Under the pieces are notes generated by a model that was not told the origin of the DNA, did no database searches, and was given only the letters and a program-made list of their open reading frames with translations. Below are positions 31,494 to 40,661 of a stretch of DNA of 64,000 bases, one piece after another; position 1 is the first letter of the stretch, and the number at the start of each line of letters is the position of its first letter. The stretch is taken from positions 334,697-398,696 of the forward strand of contig NW_013171824.1 of the NCBI RefSeq assembly GCF_000151665.1. Reading direction: 5' to 3'. This stretch comes from Blastocystis hominis. Taxonomy: Eukaryota; Sar; Bigyra; Opalinata; Blastocystidae. A program made the position numbers and the translations under genes.

Positions 31494-32259
31494 CTACCCA
31501 CTTTCAATCATTCTATATGGTACTGTACCTCGCCTCCTTCTCTCTGTCTTGGATGGTACCATATCTCTTCCAAAAGTAGACATTTCCAACGAATTTGAGT
31601 ACTCCCATCGCATCCTGCAACTCTTTGAACCCTGTCCTCTCTCTTCCCAAAGATAAGAGAAAGCAGAAAAATCAGTGTTTAATTTCCCAGATGGGAAGGC
31701 AAATATACTGTCGGAACGAATTGGGCTCAATTTACTACAAATCGGCCCCTCATCCACCAAATCAAGTGGCGTATCCAAATTCGCATTCTTATCCGACATT
31801 TCAGAATGAACCTTCTTATACGGCGAGACATTCTTCTGTTGGACCGTATTCGTCCTCTCTGATGAATCGCACTCACGCTTCCTCTCCCTATCACTACACA
31901 AAACCTTCTGGTCTTCTTTGTCACCGCTGGATTGCGTATTCATCGTCTTCTTCCCACTCATACTTAAGCTGGCTTCATTCTTATTCGCGCCCGATTCTTC
32001 TTTCACAGCCGCTTCAGAACTCAATATTCCTGTCGAATTTGAGTTTCCCAATGTCTTCTTTGCATTCTCTTTCTTATTTCCTCTCCACCACAGAAAGTTG
32101 AAAAAATCGAAAAATCGTTTACCATAGGGAGAATCGACATTTTGCTGCGAACTACTTGTGATTACTATACTGCTCTTGCTCTCGCTCTCGCTCTCTTTCT
32201 CCTTCTTCTTTTTCTTCACTTCATCACAGGGCAGCTCGCAATCCTTCTTCTCTTCCAAC
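31494..32259 (-). pseudogene. LINE copy 1, upstream charged ORF (ORF1-like) cut by the Polinton
   Basis: An open frame rich in Lys, Ser and Glu (VKKKKKEKESESESKSS, then SNSLEMSTFGRDMVPSKTE) ends at TAG 31494. Its first codons lie in the Polinton terminal repeat, so the true start was lost at 32259. Copy 3 carries the same region from 63660 on, with an extra ~75 bp. No domain recognised. Confidence 0.55.
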
Positions 32260-32646
32260 AGTAGTAGGGGAATGGCGTAAAACACGCGGAACCCAAAGTC
32301 GCCCCTCCGACCTCATCTACGAGAGTGCGCGGCTCAAAGTCGCCCCTCTGACTCCATCTTTGTTTTCGCGTATTCCCGTCAGAACACAAAAAATCCCCCA
32401 AAGTCACCCCTCAGACCCCCTCAACTGGTACCTTGATTTTTGCGTTTCATAAGAATTTCAGCACTCATGAGTAAAACACGAGTGCTGAAATGTGCGATAT
32501 CCATGACTATTATGGTTGTTATTGCTGGCCAATATGATCATTTTCAACCGTGACGTGAAACGCGCGGAAACCCATGGCTGCCATTTTCAGCCAATTCCTG
32601 CAATGTTAACCTGACTTCCATTGTAGGCCATGATATCCATGGTTGT
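32260..32646. repeat. Polinton left terminal inverted repeat region
   Basis: Outer part 32260-32295 and inner part 32552-32646 match the right end in reverse complement (34 of 36 and roughly 90 percent by eye). The middle differs and holds CAAAGTCGCCCCTC repeats and a hairpin GCACTC...GAGTGC at 32461-32484. Confidence 0.85.
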
Positions 32647-32668
32647 CCAAAGTGAAAGATTGCTTCCT

Positions 32669-35600
32669 TTACTTCAGTCTATAATGCCCGAATGCAAGTG
32701 TGTGTATGTTGTCGTCCAAGATCCATCTCTTGTTGTCCGTGCAAGTCATGAGGGTCTTGGTTTGCTCCTTCGTGCTGATATTGAAGGCCTGGTTGTTGAT
32801 ACGCTTGAAAGTACCTTCGATCACTGCATCTTCCTTCTTCTCTGCCTCAAGGACGCGCTTGTACAGCTCGATGTTCTTCACGCTCATCCTCTCTCCATCA
32901 ATCACCACATTGCGAGGAACTCCCTTCGCTGCGTTATGCACTACATGCTTCTCGTCAATCAAACAGTACATCTTTGGTCTAAGTCCCACGAATTCAGTGA
33001 TGCGATGCCCGTTATGCTCATCCTTGAATATGGGTCCCGGCAACTTCTTGTTGAAGTTGAGGAATGATTCCAATGAAGGGAACTTTCTCTTGTCCACTTC
33101 ATGCTCGTAGTATTTTACGAGTTCTCCGTAGAAGTAGCTCGTATTATCGAGTTCAGAGAAGTCAAACGACTTGTACATATCGCACATTTTGTGGACGATG
33201 TTACCACGGTCGTTCAACTGCACGATGAGCGAGTCCGTGTCCTGTCCCAACAACTCCACGGTGTCGAATGTGTTCTTGAGCACGTTGTAGTAGAAATCGT
33301 AGATGATGTGTTTGGACATGTCGAGAATAGCGAACCCGATGAAGAATGGCTTCTCCACCTTGCGCACCGGTGTGTTCAGCTTGATGCCAATCAGATTCTC
33401 GGAATACATGGTGGTTCCTGCGATCATGTCGTATCCGTGCTTCTGGATGATGGCTTCACGTTCATTCCATGTGCTAGCGAACTTCACCTTCATTCGCTTC
33501 AACCCAGTCTCAACGAATTTGCCATAGGTTGAGTTTGCTAACAGCTTATACAGGTTCTTCTCCACAGTAGTCTTGGACTTGGCTCGTTTTTCACTGAGCA
33601 TATTGACGTATTCGAAGATGAAGGGTGCTTGTTTGAATCGAATGAGGCGGTGGATGTGCGTGACGTGATAACCCTGTTGAAGACCCAATTGCAACAGAGA
33701 GTAGTGTACGAGATATTTGCGTCGAGGTACAAGATCGCAGATGAGCTTCGGTGTATTCACCTCTTTCACTTTGTCCATAATGTCGTTCTTCTCTGCGTAC
33801 TTCTTGATTCCATCGGAGTACATGCCCGCCTTCTGTATGGGGAAGAATGGTAAGTCATTGAATTTATCATGGAGTTCCACTGGTGCCTCGATATCGCATT
33901 CGATGAAGAACCCATACTTGCCGAACGTATTGAGTGATTGCACCCATTCATTCGGATCACGGTTGATCCTTTCCATTACTTCTCGTCGTTCGGGTACACC
34001 CACTAATTCGTAAGGCATCATTCTGTGCATTGCTCCACCATACAGGTTGTTGGCGTCGAGGTAGTAGATGGATGATTGCTCTCCGTTGTTGGCGGTGCTG
34101 TCAAGGTCGACTTTGGCATGCCTTTTCACGATCTGTGTGATGCCTCCTCGAAGGTTTTTGAGTAGACGCATGAAGTCATCGATCTCATTTGTCTCCATCA
34201 ATCGAATTCCCTTGCTCTCATAGAACTCACCCATGCGGTTCAAGAACACTTTCACGAGTTGTTTCTCCTCAAGTCCCTCATTCGCGTTGATGCGCATGAT
34301 GTACTGAGCCCATTTCCTTGCGAGGGTCATGAGGCTACTCTCGCTATGATCGCCCTCCATTGTGACCTTTAAGAAGAGCGAATAGGCCATTTGTGGTGCT
34401 GTGATGTAGTGCATCGGATCAACACCGAATGCCTTCAGTGTGGTAACGCGGAAGTGCTCGAATGCATCAGCCATGAGAGTTACATCGAGTACATTGTACA
34501 ACTCGTAGTACTCACCCCATGTCTTGATATCGAAGATCTTCCACAGTTTCACCATGTGATCATATTCGCCTTGGGGCATCATTTCTCCCTTCATATCATC
34601 AATGCATTGTTCACGAGAAGGAATGGTGGTATTGTTCAATGTGTCGTACGATTTGATGAGACTGTAAAACATGGGTTCCTTCCGTGTCAACAGATCGATG
34701 TACTCGTCATTCCATTGCTTACCTCGTGATTCACAGTACTTGCGTAGTTGTTGTTTGGTGTGCACATACAAATCGAGGTTCCCACCGAGTGTCTGAGCCA
34801 CGATGGATCTGAGAGGACTGCTGATGAGCTTCAACGAGTCCTTGAATTGTATGCCATTGTACTCGATCTGCATCTCCTTGTCTTCAGTGGTTGGAATGAC
34901 ATCCAAGGAGTCACTAGAGGTTGAATGAGCTGCGATGAGTTTCATGATGAATGTGAAGTCGTAGTGAGATCCATTGTGGAAGTAGACGGGTAAACGATAG
35001 TTCTTCTTGTTGAAGGAGAGTTGTAGATTGCATTTGGTACAACAGGTGCAGATGTACTGCCCTGCTTCGAAGTGACGTACCTCTCCCTTCCCTGTGGTGT
35101 ATTCACCTGTCACATGTGCATGATGTCGTACTTTGTCGTTATCCAGTTTCTTGTGACAGAAGGGACACACGGTTGTTGCACGAAAGTCCCTCTCGATACT
35201 CGGAGAGTTCTCGAGTGGTAATTCATCGAAGAGATACTCTTTCACTCTGCTCTGCAATTGTGTGAGATAGTCCATGAAAGGGCGAAGATCCTCTTCGCTC
35301 TCATGTGGTGCATGGAAGACTCGCAGTTGGCTGTCAATGGCTGGAATGCGAGACACGGCTAGACAGGATAACATGATGGGCTTGTGTTTGTTCTTGTCGT
35401 CAATTGCTGACTCGAAGTCAGCGTACACGACAACCGGTGCTGGCATTTCATATCGCTGGTTGGTGAATCGCAACCGAGTCTCCTCGTTCGACAAATCGTA
35501 CTGATCACTCTCATCGACAAGTTCACGATGTGTTTGTACTTCGTGATCATGAACGGCTTTGCGAGACCCGAAGAAGTCGTCGCAGAACCTGCACTTTGCG

Positions 35601-37138
35601 TTTCTCGATGTATGACAATTCTTCGCATCACTTCGTCGCATCATACGATGCTTGAAGTCGTTCAAGTCCTTGATGTACAAGAAGTGCTTTGGAGTGCCCT
35701 CAGGTAGATTCAAGTCGTTCAAGATGCAGAGGGAGAGAGGGGAACGTGATTTCTCCTTACCTTTGTACACGACATCGCACGTGAATAAATCGAATTGCTC
35801 CTTTGACTTATCGATGTACCCAGGCAAGAGTGTGACCTCGAATACGTTGAGCGATACTTTCAACAATGCCTCCAATGCGGCGAATTTCTCTTCACTCGCA
35901 TCGAATGGGATGCCTTTGGCATCCCGGGGCAGCGAAGCTGCCCCTACGAAGGGTGTATTGTCGCGAATGCCCATCGCTTCCTCCACCTCATGAATGGTCA
36001 CTCCGAATACCTTGTACTTGTCGGGTTGCTTCCACCACTTGTTGTACACGGTTGCATCGCCAATCTTGCGATTCGCGACGATCTTATGCCCGCCTTCACT
36101 GGCCAGAATGAGACACCGTTGTAGGCATCGGTTGTCATCGAAATCCGGGTTGAGCGCTGTGCGTCCGATGACGTACGGTGTGTGCTGCTTGTACCCCACG
36201 AATGTACGTAGTGGGAACATCTCAATGTGGAAGCCGATCCAACCATGGTACACGAACCCACTTCCCTCTGTCTCCTGTTCCTCTACACCGTTTCGGTACC
36301 ATTTCAGGTACTCCTCGATCCATTCATCGATGCGATCTCGTCGAACGATGCGGAGGTGTCCCAATCGATCATCGGTGAGGTTGAGGATCTTGGGATCTCC
36401 GTCATGTGTCAACATGAGGTTGTATGCCATGATGGTGATGAAACACTGATTGTATTCACGCATACCATTGAGGATGAACTTCTTCAGGACCTCATTGAAT
36501 TCATTTGTCTCATCGAATATGAGATTGATCGGTTCCACTTCCTCATCGCTCTTCTCACCCGGTAGTCGAACCCACAACCTGTTGTCAAAATCGTTGTTGA
36601 GACGGAAGTCCTTCTTGGTTCGTTTCTCTTTCACCCATTCCTTGTACATGTCTCCTTGCACGGTGTGATAGTACGTGAGTGCATACCCGAGAGTTGAATC
36701 GATCACATCACTCAATCGTCCTTGTGAGACCTTGCGATCGAAGCGTTCGAATGCCTTATTGCGTCTCATTTCACGTCTCTTCTCCACGGTGTTCAGGTAA
36801 CCGGGTAAGTGACGTTGTCGCTTCTCACCGAACTCATGGCCGTTCCACTCGTACTCGAGGTAGCGCTCGTTCCACGCCTCGCTTCCCACGACGAGATACT
36901 TGCGCTCACCTTTGGGATCACTGACGCGTCTATGTGTCACTTGTCTTTTTGGTGTTGCTAGTTTCATCCCGAATATCTTGTTCGACACATAAGCTCTCGT
37001 GTCAGGCATGGTCTGATCGGTGAACGTATCGCCGACCCTGTAGTACGTGGCGACCAATCGCTTCCAGGTCGGCCCACCGATCTTGATTTGTTTTCCAGTC
37101 TCAGGGTTGATAGTATATCCTTCGCGTTGTGAACTCAT
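32669..37138 (-). CDS. polB: Protein-primed family B DNA polymerase (pPolB)
   Basis: 1489 residues, uninterrupted. The N-terminus has INPETGKQIKIGG, an adaptor-like motif shared with the neighbouring 142-residue protein, and a C2H2-like segment (CRFC...HDHEVQTH) near 515-537. Exonuclease: YADFES near 572 (Exo I), HNGSHYDF near 720 (Exo II) and YNVLD near 880 (Exo III). A CPFCHKKL...HHAH...CNLQLS zinc/HNH-like insert typical of Polinton PolB lies before Exo II. Polymerase: DANNLYGGAM near 1025 (motif A), KLLANSTYGK near 1195 (B) and GQDTDSLIV near 1297 (C). All catalytic Asp are present, so the enzyme should copy the element from terminal-protein primers. A double hairpin adds about 14 residues (VGAASLPRDAKGIPF) near 400 without breaking the frame. 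Confidence 0.97.
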   Translation of the reverse strand: MSSQREGYTINPETGKQIKIGGPTWKRLVATYYRVGDTFTDQTMPDTRAYVSNKIFGMKLATPKRQVTHRRVSDPKGERKYLVVGSEAWNERYLEYEWNGHEFGEKRQRHLPGYLNTVEKRREMRRNKAFERFDRKVSQGRLSDVIDSTLGYALTYYHTVQGDMYKEWVKEKRTKKDFRLNNDFDNRLWVRLPGEKSDEEVEPINLIFDETNEFNEVLKKFILNGMREYNQCFITIMAYNLMLTHDGDPKILNLTDDRLGHLRIVRRDRIDEWIEEYLKWYRNGVEEQETEGSGFVYHGWIGFHIEMFPLRTFVGYKQHTPYVIGRTALNPDFDDNRCLQRCLILASEGGHKIVANRKIGDATVYNKWWKQPDKYKVFGVTIHEVEEAMGIRDNTPFVGAASLPRDAKGIPFDASEEKFAALEALLKVSLNVFEVTLLPGYIDKSKEQFDLFTCDVVYKGKEKSRSPLSLCILNDLNLPEGTPKHFLYIKDLNDFKHRMMRRSDAKNCHTSRNAKCRFCDDFFGSRKAVHDHEVQTHRELVDESDQYDLSNEETRLRFTNQRYEMPAPVVVYADFESAIDDKNKHKPIMLSCLAVSRIPAIDSQLRVFHAPHESEEDLRPFMDYLTQLQSRVKEYLFDELPLENSPSIERDFRATTVCPFCHKKLDNDKVRHHAHVTGEYTTGKGEVRHFEAGQYICTCCTKCNLQLSFNKKNYRLPVYFHNGSHYDFTFIMKLIAAHSTSSDSLDVIPTTEDKEMQIEYNGIQFKDSLKLISSPLRSIVAQTLGGNLDLYVHTKQQLRKYCESRGKQWNDEYIDLLTRKEPMFYSLIKSYDTLNNTTIPSREQCIDDMKGEMMPQGEYDHMVKLWKIFDIKTWGEYYELYNVLDVTLMADAFEHFRVTTLKAFGVDPMHYITAPQMAYSLFLKVTMEGDHSESSLMTLARKWAQYIMRINANEGLEEKQLVKVFLNRMGEFYESKGIRLMETNEIDDFMRLLKNLRGGITQIVKRHAKVDLDSTANNGEQSSIYYLDANNLYGGAMHRMMPYELVGVPERREVMERINRDPNEWVQSLNTFGKYGFFIECDIEAPVELHDKFNDLPFFPIQKAGMYSDGIKKYAEKNDIMDKVKEVNTPKLICDLVPRRKYLVHYSLLQLGLQQGYHVTHIHRLIRFKQAPFIFEYVNMLSEKRAKSKTTVEKNLYKLLANSTYGKFVETGLKRMKVKFASTWNEREAIIQKHGYDMIAGTTMYSENLIGIKLNTPVRKVEKPFFIGFAILDMSKHIIYDFYYNVLKNTFDTVELLGQDTDSLIVQLNDRGNIVHKMCDMYKSFDFSELDNTSYFYGELVKYYEHEVDKRKFPSLESFLNFNKKLPGPIFKDEHNGHRITEFVGLRPKMYCLIDEKHVVHNAAKGVPRNVVIDGERMSVKNIELYKRVLEAEKKEDAVIEGTFKRINNQAFNISTKEQTKTLMTCTDNKRWILDDNIHTLAFGHYRLK
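35907..35944. repeat. Double-hairpin element inside polB
   Basis: GGGATGCC-TTT-GGCATCCC is followed directly by GGGGCAGC-GAA-GCTGCCCC. CGAA flanks both sides (35902-35905, 35947-35950). Length plus duplication is a multiple of three and polB stays open. Confidence 0.9.
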
Positions 37139-37210
37139 TTATATAAGGGTCACAAAATCTTTAAGTGGTGATACACGTGTGACCAAAGTGAAATTGTTAG
37201 GAGACTGTTG

Positions 37211-37252
37211 GGGAGACGACGAAGTCGTCTCCCGGGGAAGCTACGCTTCCCC
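37211..37252. repeat. Double-hairpin element between polB and the 142-residue gene
   Basis: GGGAGACGAC-GAA-GTCGTCTCCC then GGGGAAGC-TAC-GCTTCCCC. TGTTGG is repeated at 37206-37211 and 37254-37259, a 6 bp target duplication. Confidence 0.92.
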
Positions 37253-37263
37253 ATGTTGGTCCC

Positions 37264-37692
37264 CTAGAATGGGAAAATGGCATGACCATCCGCATCGTAC
37301 TCGAACTCATCGATGTCGTAGAACTCGGATTCCGATGAATCAGAATCACTAGAATTGGGGTCAGCGAATGCAATGCTAATGTCTGGATCATTATCGTATG
37401 CCTCAGCTTCTTCTTTGGTCATTTTCACCCATTGTCCTTTTACGCGTCTGTAGTTGTCATGGAGTAACTCGTAGTATGCTGTGCCACCAATAATCATGGA
37501 GCGATTGCTGGGAGAAAGAATTCTCGACTTGGGAACGTACTTCGTCGTACCTGGTGGTAATGGTGTATCGTACAAGCGATTCAATTTCTCGTCGTACTTG
37601 TATCCACGCTTGAGAAGGTTCCAGAAGCGAACTCCGTTGATTTGGATTTCTCGGCCAGTATTGGGATTCAAAGTGTGAGTAGGTCTATTCAT
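37264..37692 (-). CDS. Polinton protein with NPNTGREI adaptor-like motif
   Basis: 142 residues, same strand as polB and 126 bp upstream of it. It begins with LNPNTGREIQINGVRFWNLL, the NPxTG(K/R)xI pattern that also opens PolB and occurs in many large DNA virus proteins (2-cysteine adaptor-like). A second similar stretch (SPSNRSMIIGGTAYYELL) follows, then an acidic Ser/Asp tail. The motif may mediate protein contacts. The function is unknown. AT-rich 37693-37744 separates it from the divergent gene and must hold both promoters. Confidence 0.7.
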   Translation of the reverse strand: MNRPTHTLNPNTGREIQINGVRFWNLLKRGYKYDEKLNRLYDTPLPPGTTKYVPKSRILSPSNRSMIIGGTAYYELLHDNYRRVKGQWVKMTKEEAEAYDNDPDISIAFADPNSSDSDSSESEFYDIDEFEYDADGHAIFPF

Positions 37693-37744
37693 TTATATAT
37701 TTATATATTTATATTTTCTCTTTTAACCCTAGATGCTTCCCTAA

Positions 37745-38305
37745 ATGAAGTACAAGAAAACAGAGAACAACACATGGTCTTCCCTGGTACGCACTTGTGA
37801 GGACGAGAATATCGAACTCGCCGACATCATCATTCACACCAAGTATCCGATCAATTCCGAGCGTCTATTCGGTTTCAGTGTTTGCACTCCGCAAGCAAAT
37901 GTGAACTGTGGTTTAATATTGCACGACTATGATTGCATGGAGATGACGTTGGATGAAACTCGTCCACCTTTGTTTACCGAGGATGAATGGGAGTATCTAT
38001 TGCCTCAATTGAAATCCAACGGTTTGCTCGGTGTGCCTCTGAACGTGTTCTGTAGGACGTATGACACACAGCCTTATCTAGGGGGAGGCATAGCCTCCCC
38101 CGGGGCAGCTTCGCTGTCCCCCTATGTCGTACCTGTGGTAACCGAGAATCGTGCTGTTTACTTCTTCTCCAACTACTATGTTCGCGTGGTCTTCAAGGTG
38201 GTGGATGATGAAGTGCCTCCCGAGTTGTCCGATCTGTTCATCGATGATGGTGCGTGTCTGAAGGGTGTGTACGTTCGTGCATATCAACGAAATCATCCAA
38301 AGTAA
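37745..38305 (+). CDS. Polinton protein of unknown function (186 aa)
   Basis: Beta-rich text (IELADIIIHTKYPI, ANVNCGLILHDYD, AVYFFSNYYVRVVFKVV) without a known motif. A double hairpin at 38081-38122 inserts GGGIASPGAASLSP between QPYL and YVVP. Removing it leaves a continuous sequence. The C-terminal GACLKGVYVRAYQRNHPK is conserved in the relic, so the gene belongs to the element. It may be a virion component. The next gene starts 13 bp later. Confidence 0.65.
   Translation: MKYKKTENNTWSSLVRTCEDENIELADIIIHTKYPINSERLFGFSVCTPQANVNCGLILHDYDCMEMTLDETRPPLFTEDEWEYLLPQLKSNGLLGVPLNVFCRTYDTQPYLGGGIASPGAASLSPYVVPVVTENRAVYFFSNYYVRVVFKVVDDEVPPELSDLFIDDGACLKGVYVRAYQRNHPK
38081..38122. repeat. Double-hairpin element inside the 186-aa gene
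   Basis: GGGGGAGGC-ATA-GCCTCCCCC then GGGGCAGC-TTC-GCTGTCCCC, one mismatch in the second stem. The flanks are both TAT-like (CTTATCT and CCTATGT). The frame is kept. Confidence 0.85.
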
Positions 38306-38318
38306 ATAAAAAAGTAAA

Positions 38319-38999
38319 ATGTCGTACATTTTCAGCAGCAATGGAAACAACTACACGTTCAAGAAGCTCGACAACATGCTCATCAACATGCCAGAGAAGG
38401 ACGGTCATCATGTATTAATTCGAGAGACAGTGGATGGTGTTCCTCAATACTCGTGGGGGAGTGCGGCTTGTATCGTGAAAGCGAACGAAGCATTTGTCTT
38501 CGAATACACACCAGAAACTACCGAATCATTCAATGCCGAATGGGGTGGTGATGGTATGCCGCCTATGCCATCCGGATCATACCTGATAACCACGACTGTC
38601 ATAACGTACCTTCCTGAAGACATGTTCAACGATTGCATGTCAATCGAATCGGTGGTTGAAAAGGGTTATCGAGTGCTAGTCACGTTTGACAACACGCCTA
38701 TCCTAGACAGACCCTACATCGATACATTGAATAGTCTTGTGTCTCATACTGGTTATGCTGTTGTGAATATTGGGGGAAGCAACGCTTCCCCCTACAACTC
38801 TCCTGTCCTTCGTACGTATTCGAATCTCCCTCTCATGCTTCTAGGTGGTGTAAAGAGCATCACGATCGTTTTCGAACATTTAGGCGACGTTGTTTCTGTG
38901 GCGGAACAAAGTTCCGCCGGGACGACTTCGTGGGAAGCCTTCGGCTTCCCGGGGCGACTTTGTCGCCCCACTTCGTCGTCCCATTCTGACTCCTCGTAA
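38319..38999 (+). CDS. Polinton protein of unknown function (226 aa)
   Basis: Starts MSYIFSSNGNNYTFKKLDNM and has a mixed alpha/beta text with GSYLITTTVITYLPEDM and GGVKSITIVFEHL. Its relative is found antisense in the relic. A single hairpin at 38772-38792 and a nested double hairpin at 38900-38982 lie inside, and the last ~45 residues are mostly hairpin-encoded. The 3' end overlaps the convergent integrase tail by 140 bp. No family recognised. Confidence 0.6.
   Translation: MSYIFSSNGNNYTFKKLDNMLINMPEKDGHHVLIRETVDGVPQYSWGSAACIVKANEAFVFEYTPETTESFNAEWGGDGMPPMPSGSYLITTTVITYLPEDMFNDCMSIESVVEKGYRVLVTFDNTPILDRPYIDTLNSLVSHTGYAVVNIGGSNASPYNSPVLRTYSNLPLMLLGGVKSITIVFEHLGDVVSVAEQSSAGTTSWEAFGFPGRLCRPTSSSHSDSS
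38772..38792. repeat. Single GC hairpin inside the 226-aa gene
   Basis: GGGGGAAGC-AAC-GCTTCCCCC, one hairpin of the double-hairpin family without its partner. Encodes GGSNASP in frame. Confidence 0.8.
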
Positions 39000-39978
39000 T
39001 GGGTCGATGTGATCTTGCTGCATCTCGCAATGCATTGGGTTCCTTTCGACTCTTGGATCGCGTGACTGGTGGTGCTGGCTGTGGTTTGCATTTGCTCGCC
39101 AGGAGTTCCCAATGATAGCACTTCTGCTTGCTACCGCTTTCCATATTCTTCACTTCGTACATCAATGGCATGAATCGATCGTCAATGTCAACAACTTGAT
39201 ACAAGTCCTGAGACCATTTGCTAGTCAATGATCGCTTTTCCAGAACGCGAGGTCTTCGTGTCACTCGAACATAATCACCCACATCGAATTGAGGTGTTGT
39301 GTCCTTTGCTGTCATGTTGGATGGTTCTGTCTTCTCCGTGTACAAGATGTTGTTGTTCCAAATGTCAGTGGGTGCATATCCGGTGTCTCTGTTCTTCCTT
39401 GCATTGTGTCTACGAACGGCACCATCGATCAAGTCGAACCACACACCTTTCGATTGATTGAATGGAACCATGATGTCTTCCTTGATATCTCGAATTGCTC
39501 GTTCGGCTAGTACTGCCTTATTCGCTGAATCCATGTGATACATGGTGATATCATACTTGTCCAAGATGTTGGTACGAAAGATGGCATTGGTGAACTCGGT
39601 ACCTCGATCCGAGCAAATATGCTTTGGTGGTCCGTATGTCTGAATGATATCCTTCATCGCATGCGTGACTTCTGTGGCACTCTTGCTCTTCAGTCGCCGA
39701 GCCATCAAGTATTTCGAATATCCATCAATGCATACAAGGACATACTTGTATCCACGATTCTTGTGGAATCCTGTACTCTTCTGTGGCGGAACTTCGTTCC
39801 GCCGGGACGACGAAGTCGTCCCATTCTGTCTGCCCAACACTTCCTGAATCCATTTGTCTTGTTTGGAAGAGAAATCGATGAGATCGATGAAGTATATGTT
39901 TCTCTTGAATCCACTGATGATCACTCGAGTTGCACCTTTTCGCTTGGCTGGTTTCCTTAGTTCCTTGATTTCATTCAT
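38860..39978 (-). CDS. int: RVE-family (retroviral-type) integrase
   Basis: 372 residues. The DDE core has VCIDGYSKYLMARRL (first Asp), ICSDRGTEFTNAIF (second Asp) and VLAERAIRDIKED (Glu). A chromo/SH3-like C-terminal part (GDYVRVTRRPRVLEKRSLTSKWSQDLYQVVDI) follows, as in other Polinton integrases. It would join element ends to target DNA in the nucleus. Two blocks are absent in the relic copy: NGTTSSSRRNEVPPQ near residue 45 and a larger one near the C-terminus. Both are encoded by double hairpins. The catalytic core is intact, so activity is plausible. The start M aligns with an Ile in the relic, so translation may begin upstream in some copies. Confidence 0.95.
   Translation of the reverse strand: MNEIKELRKPAKRKGATRVIISGFKRNIYFIDLIDFSSKQDKWIQEVLGRQNGTTSSSRRNEVPPQKSTGFHKNRGYKYVLVCIDGYSKYLMARRLKSKSATEVTHAMKDIIQTYGPPKHICSDRGTEFTNAIFRTNILDKYDITMYHMDSANKAVLAERAIRDIKEDIMVPFNQSKGVWFDLIDGAVRRHNARKNRDTGYAPTDIWNNNILYTEKTEPSNMTAKDTTPQFDVGDYVRVTRRPRVLEKRSLTSKWSQDLYQVVDIDDRFMPLMYEVKNMESGSKQKCYHWELLASKCKPQPAPPVTRSKSRKEPNALRDAARSHRPITRSQNGTTKWGDKVAPGSRRLPTKSSRRNFVPPQKQRRLNVRKRS
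38900..38982. repeat. Nested double-hairpin elements (one inserted in another)
   Basis: Outer element: GGCGGAAC-AAA-GTTCCGCC plus a second stem GGGACGAC...GTCGTCCC. Its loop region is split by an inner element, GGGAAGCC-TTC-GGCTTCCC and GGGGCGAC-TTT-GTCGCCCC (38932-38969). ACTTCGT occurs on both sides of the inner element (38925-38931 and 38970-38976), a 7 bp target duplication. Confidence 0.92.
39785..39822. repeat. Double-hairpin element inside the integrase gene
   Basis: GGCGGAAC-TTC-GTTCCGCC then GGGACGAC-GAA-GTCGTCCC. TCTGT flanks both sides (39780-39784, 39825-39829). The relic integrase has one copy of the target and no insertion. The added 45 bp keep the frame. Confidence 0.95.
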
Positions 39979-39997
39979 AAATGAACCGCTTTATTCA

Positions 39998-40174
39998 ATG
40001 GCTGAAAAGTGCATGGAAATGGAGGTGAGTGGAAGAAAGAACCACAAGCTAGTGGTTGACTCGAAATGCAAGGACAGATGTCACTGCTTGTGCGTGTACA
40101 ACGAGAAGAATGAATCCGATGACGACAGTGGAAGTGATATATCGATCAGTCCGACAGAGATTAAAGTGAAATGA
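39998..40174 (+). CDS. Small Cys-containing Polinton ORF
   Basis: 58 residues beginning MAEKCMEMEVSGRKNH, with a cluster CKDRCHCLC that could bind metal and an acidic Ser/Asp tail. It lies between the divergent integrase start and the next gene. Too short for firm assignment. Confidence 0.35.
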   Translation: MAEKCMEMEVSGRKNHKLVVDSKCKDRCHCLCVYNEKNESDDDSGSDISISPTEIKVK

Positions 40175-40222
40175 GGGATGCCTAAATAGATTTAAATAAT
40201 GTAAACATAAATAGAAATACAA

Positions 40223-40656
40223 ATGAACTGTTGGATGAATGATGAACGTCTTGATATCACACGTAAATACGTGCATGATATGATTAATTCATTTGTTGAT
40301 GATCCCAAAGGTACAAATTATCATAATGAGTATAATCCTCCATATATGATGATAAATTCACCTGATCTTCAACATCTTCTTGTGAAATCATGTAATGATG
40401 ATAAATACATAGTGAAGTGGGGTGAAGTGGGGCGACAAAGTCGCCCCGGGAAGCCGAAGGCTTCCCACAAAGTCCCGCCGGGGAAGCGAAGCTTCCCCGA
40501 AACATTGCTGAACTCCGTGCTTTCAATGAGAATATCTATGATATCGAAGGTCATCGTGTGATGACATTAGGTGGTGATATAATTATCATTGATATCGATG
40601 GTGTTGCATTTGATCAACTCGAATGTGTATCGGGTAAACGATTACCGCCAAAGTAA
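40223..40656 (+). pseudogene. Small Polinton gene broken by double-hairpin insertions
   Basis: The first 65 codons (MNCWMNDERLDITRKYVHDM, to NDDKYIV) and a downstream frame (ELRAFNENIYDIEGHRVMTL, ending SGKRLPPK) look like one protein of about 120 residues. Between them lies a cluster of three GC hairpins (40429-40498) whose length shifts the frame. In the first frame the ORF ends prematurely at 40561. This is the one insertion site where the reading frame was lost. Confidence 0.6.
40429..40498. repeat. Cluster of three GC hairpins
   Basis: GGGGCGAC-AAA-GTCGCCCC and GGGAAGCC-GAA-GGCTTCCC form one double element. After ACAAAGTCCCGCC comes GGGGAAGC-GAA-GCTTCCCC, probably half of a second one with a decayed partner. 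Confidence 0.88.
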
Positions 40657-40661
40657 AAGAC

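Larger units (their letters stand above)
25262..32259 (-). mobile_element. LINE (non-LTR retrotransposon), copy 1, defective
   Basis: The minus strand encodes an acidic/coiled N-terminal protein, an APE-type endonuclease, a reverse transcriptase and a C-terminal Cys-His knuckle, then further small frames. The 3' end carries a TGTT-repeat tail. Defects: a frameshift near 29150 between endonuclease halves, a TGA at about 26423 where copy 2 has TGG, and a ~540 bp deletion in the 3' frames. It ends on the right exactly at the Polinton terminus. Confidence 0.9.

Noticed and set aside
39228-39960. Plus-strand ORFs opposite integrase
   Set aside because: Shadows of the integrase frame; the DDE motifs are on the minus strand.
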